Positions 6,983 to 14,401 of a stretch of DNA of 22,387 nucleotides are shown here, piece after piece. The position numbers were made by a program, and so were the translations under genes. Below the pieces are notes generated by a model that searched no databases, was not told where the DNA came from, and saw nothing but the letters and a program-made list of their open reading frames with translations. Source of the stretch: a virus; IMG/VR virus record IMGVR_UViG_3300020205_001579, positions 1 through 22,387 of that record. One strand, given 5' to 3'. The number at the start of each line of letters is the position of its first letter. Positions within the stretch are counted from its first letter, which is position 1.

Positions 6983-7063
6983 GTTCACTCTTAGGTTAGA
7001 GTTTATGCGGTACCCCACCGCGTAGTAGATAGAATCTACTAGTTTATTTTAAGGAGAAACAAA
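6983..7063 (+). other. Stem-loop-rich mRNA leader (three consecutive hairpins)
   Basis: Three perfect inverted repeats follow one another. ACTCT/AGAGT (6987-6991/6998-7002) has a six-base loop. GCGGT/ACCGC (7007-7011/7017-7021) has an ACCCC loop. TAGTAGAT/ATCTACTA (7023-7030/7034-7041) has an AGA loop. They fill the predicted leader and leave the strong AAGGAG (7051-7056) unpaired nine bases downstream. This could be a late-mRNA stabilising leader, a translational control element or a small stable RNA. It lacks the features of a tRNA or of any riboswitch I recognise. Confidence 0.55.
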
Positions 7064-7807
7064 ATGGGACGTCCAATTAAAAAGACATTTTTTGGTAATT
7101 TAATTACCCCCTATCAGAATCAAGCAACTGGTGGCAGAACTGGTGTAGGTAATGAAGGTATTGCATCTATTGGTGTTGCTAATACATTAACAAATGCAGG
7201 TTATAGTACTAGTACAGCAGTTACATGGACAGCAAGTGCTCCATCAACAGCAGGTGGTCGTCCAGCAACTGGTACTGCTACTGTTTTATATGTAGCAGGA
7301 TTAGCTGATGCAGGTATGGCACAGCCGGGTCGTATTACCGCATTGCAAGTTACTGATTCTGGTTCAGGCTATACTTCAACAGGTTCTGTGACTTTAACTT
7401 TTAGTCCAGCAAAAGTAGCAGGTACAGCAACTACTATTAGTACAGTATTAACAACTGGTCGTCCAAATGCTATTGCTTTCACTTCATATCTAACTACAGG
7501 AAGTAGTGCAATTGATTCTGGCGATATTCTTAAACAAGAAGGTAGCCGTCGTTATTTGGTTCAAAATGCTCAAGGTCAAGGAATCTGCAAATTAGTTAAT
7601 ACTACTACATTAGCCGCTGGCGAAATGTCTATTATTGCAACAGACTGGAATGGTAGCACATACACTGTTAATAAATTAACTGCTCATAAAGCACTTGTTT
7701 ATCAAAGTACTGTATCTACAGCATTCTTAGTTGGTAATGGTGTGGCTACAGGTTGGACATTAGGTGCTGCAACAGGAACAGTGGTTAGTCTTGCTCAAAC
7801 AATATAA
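7064..7807 (+). CDS. Virion structural protein with its own promoter and terminator
   Basis: A 247-aa Thr/Ser/Gly/Ala-rich, almost cysteine-free protein. It starts MGRPIKKTFFGNL, a beginning that I recall in structural proteins of marine T4-like phages. The middle has ITALQVTDSGSGYTSTG (about residues 102-118), a Gly-Tyr beta-turn motif frequent in virion beta-sandwich repeats. The second half (KQEGSRRYLVQNAQGQGICK, then TDWNGSTYTVNKLTAHKALV) also looks all-beta. There is no signal peptide or membrane segment. It is flanked by terminators on both sides, with a late-promoter motif and structured leader upstream and the strongest type of ribosome site, so it should be an independently and highly expressed late gene. 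That profile would fit a head decoration or other high-copy surface protein, but this is inference and no specific family is recognised. Confidence 0.7.
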   Translation: MGRPIKKTFFGNLITPYQNQATGGRTGVGNEGIASIGVANTLTNAGYSTSTAVTWTASAPSTAGGRPATGTATVLYVAGLADAGMAQPGRITALQVTDSGSGYTSTGSVTLTFSPAKVAGTATTISTVLTTGRPNAIAFTSYLTTGSSAIDSGDILKQEGSRRYLVQNAQGQGICKLVNTTTLAAGEMSIIATDWNGSTYTVNKLTAHKALVYQSTVSTAFLVGNGVATGWTLGAATGTVVSLAQTI

Positions 7808-7821
7808 TCAATACTATGTAT

Positions 7822-7855
7822 AAAAATAAGGGGGCTTGTCTCCCTTATTTTTTTT
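7822..7855 (+). terminator. Intrinsic terminator after the 247-aa gene
   Basis: AAAAATAAGGG (7822-7832) pairs perfectly with CCCTTATTTTT (7842-7852) around a nine-base loop. The Ts continue to 7855. It begins 15 bases after the stop codon. Confidence 0.92.
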
Positions 7856-7871
7856 ATAGGTAAATAATGGT

Positions 7872-8396
7872 ATGACCACTAATTGGACCTTGCCTACCTC
7901 TGTAACTCAATATGCTGAACCTGAAACTGAAGATAATCACGTATCATGGTTAGATATTGATAATTTTCATAGAATTAGAAATCTTGATGGTAAACCAATA
8001 AAAACATCAAGAGATTTGTTACATATTGCTAGACAACCTAATCACGATTTTGTTGAAAAAACTTATTACATAAAATCTACTGGATTTAATTTTCAAAATT
8101 TACCAGATACTGTTTCTGGTGTTGAAATGAGATTATCTATAAAAAGACATGGTAGAATTTCTGACGAAACTATACAACTATGTTTAGATGATGAATTGAT
8201 TGGTGATAACCAAGCATCAAACAGTTTAGATCCTACCACTCTTTATGGTGGAGAAAACGATATATGGAATGCACAATTATCAATTCCAAAATTACAAAAT
8301 TCATCATTTGGAATAGTAATACGATTTAAAAGTCATCCACATTGGCCACATAAAACTGGTGCTGCGTTGGCTGGAGTTGAGATAAGAATACATTAA
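7872..8396 (+). CDS. T4-like phage virion structural protein (beta-sandwich type)
   Basis: A 174-aa protein that begins with a short Thr-rich segment and a DNHVSWLDIDNFHRIRNLDG region. A likely beta-sandwich domain (about residues 65-174) follows, with NLPDTVSGVEMRLSIKRHGR, then DETIQLCLDDELIGDNQAS and LYGGENDIW. It ends with FGIVIRFKSHPHWPHKTGAA and VEIRIH. From memory, this pattern of GRIxDxTIQL, IGxNxA and a terminal HPxWPH-VEIRIH recurs in structural genes next to fibre genes of cyanophage-like myoviruses; no biochemical role is known to me. The ribosome site is weak (TAGG, 11 bases upstream). An overlapping out-of-frame ATG at 7867 has no supporting frame. It opens the tail-fibre cassette and lies 27 bases before the giant beta-helix gene, which has its own promoter motif. 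Confidence 0.75.
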   Translation: MTTNWTLPTSVTQYAEPETEDNHVSWLDIDNFHRIRNLDGKPIKTSRDLLHIARQPNHDFVEKTYYIKSTGFNFQNLPDTVSGVEMRLSIKRHGRISDETIQLCLDDELIGDNQASNSLDPTTLYGGENDIWNAQLSIPKLQNSSFGIVIRFKSHPHWPHKTGAALAGVEIRIH

Positions 8397-8398
8397 CA

Positions 8399-8406
8399 AA
8401 TAAATA
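8399..8406 (+). promoter_or_regulatory. Late promoter AATAAATA
   Basis: This NATAAATA match lies in the 27-base gap before the 1840-aa gene. The predicted transcript start is about 8412, leaving a 12-base leader that just includes the ribosome site (GAGGA, 8412-8416). Confidence 0.55.
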
Positions 8407-8423
8407 CATCTGAGGATCAGAGA

Positions 8424-11400
8424 ATGACAACTAACGTATTAAATTTACCAGGCGATTATAAAATTGTAGTAAACGGAGCCAACGGGCTTGTTACCGTCGC
8501 CGGTGATACACAATTAGGATTAAATGCTACAAACACTATCGATGTTAAGGCCAATTTTATAAGCAGTTTAGTTCCACAAACATCATCTACTTATAATTTA
8601 GGTACAGCAACTAATTCTTGGAATATTGCTTATATACAACAAGAAAGAATACTTGATTTAACCAATGTTGAAAATCGTTACGGACGTCCGTACGATCCAC
8701 TCAACATGTATGATACTCCTGAGCATAGAAATACTGCGTCCTTATATGTATCTGGTGGTGTTGGTATTGAAAAAGATTTAAACGTTGGTGGTTTTATATA
8801 TGGTAGAATTGAAACTGCTAATACATCGTTATCTATTCTTACCACTGTTACTAATGTAGATTTAGATTTCTTTCCTACATTTGTTCTAGGAAGTTCAACA
8901 CAACAAATAGTATTTGTTGATTCCGACGGAGTTACTGGCGGTTTAAGATACAATCCATTCTATGGAAAATTAAAAACTGATAGAGCATTAATAGCAGAAA
9001 CTGAACAATCAGTAAGTACACAAACAGGTGCATTGGTAGTACAAGGTGGTGTTGGTATTGCTAGTACAATGACTATTGGCGGGGATATATTGCCGGCTGA
9101 AGATTTAAAAGGACACATTGGTAATACATCTACTCAATGGGCCGAAGCATATGTACATGATATATATACTAGATTAATTACATCTACTACAGGTACTATT
9201 GAAGTTAAGCCATATGACGGGTTAACTGATATATTTGGAGACATAAGAGTACGAGGAGTTAATCCACTCGGTACTGCTCCAATGGTAACCAACACACTCC
9301 ATGTAACAGTTGATGGCGATGATACAAATGATGGCCGCGCCATGGATGCTAGTAGAGCATGCCGAACAATTGGAGGTGCCATTAATAGTCCTTACTATCA
9401 ACCAGGTACACAAATTTTAGTCAGTGCTGGATTTTATTTAGAAGACAATCCTCTTAGATTAAAACCATATACTAGTGTTCGTGGTAGTGATATCCGTACA
9501 ACTTTTATTGAACCTATTAACAAAACACAAGACTTGTTTCATTTAGAAAGCGGATGTTATCTTAACTACATGACTTTCTTAAATGGAAGAAGTGGATTAC
9601 TTGAAGGACAATATGCACTTGGTTATAACAGAGGTGCCTATGCTACAGCATTTCCTCCTCAGACAGGTGATAACCGTATAGATTTATTCCATTCACCATA
9701 TGTACAAAACTGTACTAATCAAAGTGGACCATGGTTAAAAGATGGTACTATGTTTGTACCTAGTCAAACTGTTCAAGTACCGGCGGCTGTTGGAACAGGA
9801 ACATGGATAGCAAATACAACTACAATTGTTGTAAAAGTTAATACAGGCACTATCACCCAAGGTATGTCTATTAATGCTGGAGCACAAAATCCAGGATTCT
9901 TTAGCGCTCGTACATTACTATTGGCCAATAAACCATTTTTACAAGAACAGGTTGTTAACTACATTAACCAACAGATATTAACTAATACTGGTATATGGAA
10001 CAATTTTACCTATAATCAAGAAAAATGCCGTCGAGATGTTGGAATTTTGGTTGAAAATATTGCATATGATGCAGCATTTGGTGGAAATGAGAAAGCCGTT
10101 GAAAGCGGACTGTCATATTGGAAAGGTGTCGTTAGTGTAATTGCAGGTCAAGAAACACAGACAACAGATGCAATTGAATATTTACGTGATAGAATGTTAG
10201 AAGTAATAACTAATACTCCATGTACAAATACAACTCCTGGCGGAATTTATTCTCAAGTTATTAATATTGTATTACTCGATGGGGATGTTTCAAACGATTC
10301 TATTACAAAATTAGTTGGTACAATAACAAATATTATAAATTATGGACCAGATGTTGCTCCACCTGTTTATAAGAATACTGGACCCGATGCGGCATTTGTA
10401 AGTGCTGAAATATTAATGCAGGCTAACAGAAAATTTATTCAAGAAGATACTGTTAACTATATTAATAGTGTTATATATGATACGGGCACTGGAGGATTTC
10501 CTTATAGCGAAATTAAATGTCGTAGAGATACAGGATTAATTGTTGATTCTATTACATACGATTTATTGTACGATGGAATTACACAATCTAATTTTACTGG
10601 AATACAATATTGGAATCAAAGTGGATACACTGGTACTATAGAAAGTGAATTGTTACCTACTATCAATGCCATTAAATATTTAAAAGATTTATCTGTTAAA
10701 ATTATAAAGAATGTCACATATAGTGATGATTTAGTTTATAGATTTGGCGGTACAGATCAAACTATATCATTAGAATCTGCTACTAATGCCGAAGCGGATA
10801 TAATTAATCCATTGTTCAATATAATAATTAATATTATTAACGGAACTAATAAATTCTGGACTGATAGTATTATTCCTAATGGATCACCAAGCGATCTTCT
10901 TGGTGTTCAGAATGCTTTTGCATTGTTGCAATTCAATAAAAATTATATGGCCGACGAAGTAAATTCGTATATACGAGCAGCCACAAGCATTACAAATGGT
11001 GCATTTACTGGCCTTAATTTTACAGCATACGACGAAACTAAATGTAAACGTGATGTAAGACACATTATTGATTGCATATGCTTTGATTTATTAAATGGTG
11101 GTAATCGTCAAAGTATACAAGCAGGTGTATTGTATCTTGGATTTTCAGATGAAAATGGATCAAGTATTGCAGGACAAATTGTACAAACAACTGCTGCTTT
11201 TAATTATCTATCTACAATTGCACAACAAATTATACAAAATATTCCTGTAACAACAACAAAACAAAGAAGAGTAAAACAAAACTTATCTTTGGATACACCT
11301 ACCATTGCTCCAACTTCATCGTTAAATGATAAAGTAATTATAATTAATGACATCATTGATGACATAAACAATAAAGATCCAGATCCTACTCCAATATCAT

Positions 11401-13946
11401 TGACAATAACTACTGACGACGATATTATTAAAGCATGTACTATATTAAAGGCCAACAGACAATTTATTGTTGAAGAAGTAATTGCTTTCATAGATGAAAC
11501 TTACAATGCCGGTAGATTTAATTATGACGAAGCATCGTGCTATAGAGATACAGGATTAATTGTAGATGCAGTTAGTCAAGATATTTTATTAGGTGGAAAT
11601 CAAAAATCAGTAGAGGCTGGATTAGCATATTGGAATTTTGGATTTAACCATGTTGCCGGACAAGAAACTACTACCACCATGGCTCTTAATTATGCTAGAG
11701 ATATAGCATTACAAATTATTGCAAATCAACCAGTAACACCACAGTCTCAAACAAGTATACCTCAAGTAATTAACACTTTCTTCCAGTACGGCGGAGACTA
11801 CATGCCACAAGAAGCAGTGTCACGTAATTTTGGAATTATCACCGACATTATTGAAAGAGGTCCACAATATGCTCCGCCTATTTACGCAGGTGGAGGTTTG
11901 TTCTCATTAACTGGATTAAATGGTGCTGATGTAAAAATATCACCAACTGTATCTAGTATACAAGAAATTGATACAAATCAATATCGCATTGGACTAAGCG
12001 CACCCACTATTGGATTTGGAACTAATTCTACTTTATATTTTGGAGACATTTTAATATTTCCATTGAAAGATTCACAAGTAGAAGCCAAGAGTTTGGAATA
12101 TACCGGCAGAGCCAGTACATGGAATGCTCGTAAAGTAGATTCAATTGGAAGTATGGGCGGAAGTTTAGTTGACGGCGCCGTTATATCTGCCCGTAGTCCT
12201 ATACAGTCTTTTGTGTATGATGCATTTACTCAAGTTAATCAAGGCGGTAGAGGTATACATATTACCAATGATGGATATGCACAGTTAGTTTCTGTGTTTA
12301 CAATTTTCTGTTCAGTTGGGGTACAAACAGATAATGGCGGTATTGCAAGTATTGTTAACAGTAATGCCAACTTTGGCGATATATGTTTACTATCAACAGG
12401 TTATGGAACACGAAAATTTAGTGGAACTGTTTACAATCCAAGATTTAAAGCATATCCCGAAAGTCCAGGTATAGACGGGTTTGATCAATATTATCCCGAC
12501 GGATTCTGGCCAAACAACGCTAGAATGGAAGTATTCATACCCGATATAGATGATCGTCCACATATTAGTTTGGTAATGGAAATTATTCCTCCTGAAAAAA
12601 CATATGATCCAAATTTGTTAAAATATGTTGATCAAGTTAACGAGCAAGGATTTCCAGGCTTTTTAAATGCTGCTCCTAATACAGGAACACTAACCACTAG
12701 TACTATTGTTTTAACTGGTATAGATACAACCGGTATTGCTATTGGAAATTACTTATACATTAGAGATCAGGATAATAGTTTAGTAGGCTCCAATGGAAAT
12801 CCATATGCTGCTACTGGCACACAAGTTACAGCAATAGGATATCAAAGTGTTACATTGAATCTTGCGTTGACTAGTGGAGGATCTGATCCTATAAACACCG
12901 GCGAACTTTATAATAATAATTATTTTAGTTTATATTTCTGCGGTAACTCTTATTATACCGTACTAAGTAGTGAGATAGCAACTCCACCTAGTAATATACC
13001 AGTGGGATCTAATATATTATCTACTGCCAATACTAATGTTACTGTTGATCAAGTAGATGTACATATAGCGTCTTTAGAAAAATTAAGATTATTGATTCAC
13101 GACGTTGTTCAAAATAATAGTGTGACTCCATTATTCCAAACTACTGCAACTCAATATATAGATGTAATGGTGCAAAATGGACAGTATGCTATATCATTTA
13201 TAGATTTGCGCTTTGGTGAGATTGAGCAAATTATTAAACCTTCTACGGCTACCCCACCGCAGGCAAATACAGCAGCCGGCGCCGAATTAGTAATTAAACC
13301 TGCATTGAGAACTAAAACTGGTCCTACTGTACAAGGTGCCGGAGATGCTATTACATTGATTAAAAAGAATATAGGTTTCTTGACCAGTGAAGTCAGTGCT
13401 TATATTCAAGCACCAGTGGGAGTAGGTGGCGGACTTGGATTTACTACTTACGATGACTATAAATGTCGACGTGATTTTGGAATAATTTTACAAAGATTAA
13501 TATATGATATAGAAACCGGTGGAAGATATAATTCTGTTTTAACTGGATTGAGTTATTGGGCAAGAGCAGGTACACATCATATTATACAACTTGGAGAAAA
13601 CATTACCAGAACTGATTTATTCCCAGATGGCGCTACAGTTAATTTCTATCAAAGAAGTTATATTAGTGCTAGCGGTTATGTGTTTGAATATGTAGGTGCC
13701 GGTACCAATTACGGAGCATTACCACAACGAGGTGTTGCTGATCCTGTACAAGGAAAAGAAGTTGTTCAACTTGATAGTGGTAAAGTATTCTTTACCTCAT
13801 CTGATCAAAATGGTGATTTCCGCATTGGCCCGGGATTAGTTATTAGTCAGGCAACCGGTGTTCTAAGTGGTAGAACATTTACTAAATCTTTATTTGCTAA
13901 TATGACTCCGTTCATACTTGCAATTGAAGGTGGCGGAATGGTATAA
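8424..13946 (+). CDS. Giant beta-helix tail-fibre/adhesin protein with five internal KCxRD repeats
   Basis: An 1840-aa virion protein, probably part of the tail-fibre or baseplate-associated host-recognition structure. Visible regions in order: a fibre-shaft motif STYNLGTATNSWNIAYI (about residues 54-72); two GGVGIG modules (about 107-135 and 195-220); and a beta-helix that opens with TVDGDDTNDGRAMDASRACR (about 295-315) and continues to about 440. Four helical repeats are then centred on KCRRD-like motifs (Cys535, 699, 874, 1039). A second beta-helix spans about 1240-1370 (SFVYDAFTQVNQGGRGIHIT, then GYAQLVSVF). A fifth repeat carries Cys1681. The conserved-looking C-terminus (about 1786-1835) contains VFFTSSDQNGDFRIGPG and SLFANMTPFILAIEGG. 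The same beta-helix and C-terminal motifs occur, as I recall, in large structural proteins of cyanophages. The order of domains is seen; the adhesin role is inferred from position and fold. Confidence 0.85.
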   Translation: MTTNVLNLPGDYKIVVNGANGLVTVAGDTQLGLNATNTIDVKANFISSLVPQTSSTYNLGTATNSWNIAYIQQERILDLTNVENRYGRPYDPLNMYDTPEHRNTASLYVSGGVGIEKDLNVGGFIYGRIETANTSLSILTTVTNVDLDFFPTFVLGSSTQQIVFVDSDGVTGGLRYNPFYGKLKTDRALIAETEQSVSTQTGALVVQGGVGIASTMTIGGDILPAEDLKGHIGNTSTQWAEAYVHDIYTRLITSTTGTIEVKPYDGLTDIFGDIRVRGVNPLGTAPMVTNTLHVTVDGDDTNDGRAMDASRACRTIGGAINSPYYQPGTQILVSAGFYLEDNPLRLKPYTSVRGSDIRTTFIEPINKTQDLFHLESGCYLNYMTFLNGRSGLLEGQYALGYNRGAYATAFPPQTGDNRIDLFHSPYVQNCTNQSGPWLKDGTMFVPSQTVQVPAAVGTGTWIANTTTIVVKVNTGTITQGMSINAGAQNPGFFSARTLLLANKPFLQEQVVNYINQQILTNTGIWNNFTYNQEKCRRDVGILVENIAYDAAFGGNEKAVESGLSYWKGVVSVIAGQETQTTDAIEYLRDRMLEVITNTPCTNTTPGGIYSQVINIVLLDGDVSNDSITKLVGTITNIINYGPDVAPPVYKNTGPDAAFVSAEILMQANRKFIQEDTVNYINSVIYDTGTGGFPYSEIKCRRDTGLIVDSITYDLLYDGITQSNFTGIQYWNQSGYTGTIESELLPTINAIKYLKDLSVKIIKNVTYSDDLVYRFGGTDQTISLESATNAEADIINPLFNIIINIINGTNKFWTDSIIPNGSPSDLLGVQNAFALLQFNKNYMADEVNSYIRAATSITNGAFTGLNFTAYDETKCKRDVRHIIDCICFDLLNGGNRQSIQAGVLYLGFSDENGSSIAGQIVQTTAAFNYLSTIAQQIIQNIPVTTTKQRRVKQNLSLDTPTIAPTSSLNDKVIIINDIIDDINNKDPDPTPISLTITTDDDIIKACTILKANRQFIVEEVIAFIDETYNAGRFNYDEASCYRDTGLIVDAVSQDILLGGNQKSVEAGLAYWNFGFNHVAGQETTTTMALNYARDIALQIIANQPVTPQSQTSIPQVINTFFQYGGDYMPQEAVSRNFGIITDIIERGPQYAPPIYAGGGLFSLTGLNGADVKISPTVSSIQEIDTNQYRIGLSAPTIGFGTNSTLYFGDILIFPLKDSQVEAKSLEYTGRASTWNARKVDSIGSMGGSLVDGAVISARSPIQSFVYDAFTQVNQGGRGIHITNDGYAQLVSVFTIFCSVGVQTDNGGIASIVNSNANFGDICLLSTGYGTRKFSGTVYNPRFKAYPESPGIDGFDQYYPDGFWPNNARMEVFIPDIDDRPHISLVMEIIPPEKTYDPNLLKYVDQVNEQGFPGFLNAAPNTGTLTTSTIVLTGIDTTGIAIGNYLYIRDQDNSLVGSNGNPYAATGTQVTAIGYQSVTLNLALTSGGSDPINTGELYNNNYFSLYFCGNSYYTVLSSEIATPPSNIPVGSNILSTANTNVTVDQVDVHIASLEKLRLLIHDVVQNNSVTPLFQTTATQYIDVMVQNGQYAISFIDLRFGEIEQIIKPSTATPPQANTAAGAELVIKPALRTKTGPTVQGAGDAITLIKKNIGFLTSEVSAYIQAPVGVGGGLGFTTYDDYKCRRDFGIILQRLIYDIETGGRYNSVLTGLSYWARAGTHHIIQLGENITRTDLFPDGATVNFYQRSYISASGYVFEYVGAGTNYGALPQRGVADPVQGKEVVQLDSGKVFFTSSDQNGDFRIGPGLVISQATGVLSGRTFTKSLFANMTPFILAIEGGGMV
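9906..10214 (+). repeat. KCxRD domain copy 1 (residues 495-597)
   Basis: It contains LLLANKPFLQEQVVNYI, then EKCRRDVGILVENIAYD with Cys535, GGNEKAVESGLSYW, and a closing helix ending RDRMLEVITN. It is best matched by copy 4, including the shared AGQETxTT segment. Confidence 0.85.
10404..10712 (+). repeat. KCxRD domain copy 2 (residues 661-763)
   Basis: It contains ILMQANRKFIQEDTVNYIN, IKCRRDTGLIVDSITYD with Cys699, and GIQYW. The GGN motif is replaced by DGI and the following loop is diverged. It has the same length as copy 1 (103 residues). Confidence 0.85.
10914..11240 (+). repeat. KCxRD domain copy 3 (residues 831-939)
   Basis: It contains ALLQFNKNYMADEVNSYI, TKCKRDVRHIIDCICFD with Cys874, GGNRQSIQAGVLYL, and a closing helix ending AQQIIQN. 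It is slightly longer than the others because of extra residues around the linker before the Cys motif and in the loop. Confidence 0.85.
11433..11726 (+). repeat. KCxRD domain copy 4 (residues 1004-1101)
   Basis: It contains ILKANRQFIVEEVIAFID, ASCYRDTGLIVDAVSQD with Cys1039, and GGNQKSVEAGLAYW followed by AGQETTTTMALNYARDIALQ. The Lys before Cys is Ser and the usual Tyr-Asp is Gln-Asp. Confidence 0.85.
13347..13583 (+). repeat. KCxRD domain copy 5, short (residues 1642-1720)
   Basis: It contains LIKKNIGFLTSEVSAYIQ, YKCRRDFGIILQRLIYD with Cys1681, and GGRYNSVLTGLSYW. The closing helix is missing. It is separated from copy 4 by the second beta-helix, about 640 residues away. Confidence 0.8.
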
Positions 13947-13967
13947 GATAATATAAAAGGATAAATC

Positions 13968-14390
13968 ATGGCGTTAATTCCATTAAACAAATTTTTAACT
14001 AAAACATCAAAGTTGACAACATCAACTTCATATTTTCAATATAATGGTGATAAACCAACTACATCCACAGTGTATACAGCACCCATTGGTACTACTGCTA
14101 TTGTATTAATGGCCCAAGTGGCCAATATTACTACACAAACACAATCATGCAGTTTTTTACATCATAGAAATAGAAAAATAAGAAATGATGCACAGGGTAA
14201 TGGAGAACAGCTGGGTAATACAGATAGTTATTTGGTACAGAATTTTTTAATTCCAGCAGGAGATTCTGCATCTGTATTAACAGGAAAACTAATATTAGAA
14301 GAATTAGATAGTATACGTGGATACTCGAATACTACTGCTACTTCAACACTCCAATTAACGTTGAGCATATTGGAAACAGCAAATACTTAA
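13968..14390 (+). CDS. Small virion structural protein (all-beta)
   Basis: A 140-aa Thr/Ser-rich protein with a predicted beta-sandwich. TVYTAPIGTTAIVLMAQVAN (about residues 34-53) is followed by SCSFLHHRNRKIRNDAQGNG and YLVQNFLIPAGDSASVLTGK, then the strand STLQLTLSILE. The 'VYTAPxGxTAIVLxAQVAN' and 'IPAGDS' patterns recur, as I recall, in short structural genes beside tail-fibre genes of T4-like cyanophages. The ribosome site AAGGA lies 9 bases before the ATG, and the gap from the giant gene is only 21 bases, so it is likely cotranscribed. A role as fibre connector or cap is possible but not shown. Confidence 0.72.
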   Translation: MALIPLNKFLTKTSKLTTSTSYFQYNGDKPTTSTVYTAPIGTTAIVLMAQVANITTQTQSCSFLHHRNRKIRNDAQGNGEQLGNTDSYLVQNFLIPAGDSASVLTGKLILEELDSIRGYSNTTATSTLQLTLSILETANT

Positions 14391-14401
14391 GAGAATAAAA
14401 T

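Noticed and set aside
6983-7041. tRNA or tRNA-like gene formed by the three leader hairpins
   Set aside because: There is no acceptor stem, no T-loop signature and no suitable anticodon loop. Loop sizes (6, 5, 3) do not fit.
7867-7869. Alternative ATG five bases before the start of the 174-aa gene
   Set aside because: It is out of frame with the conserved protein and has no supported frame of its own.
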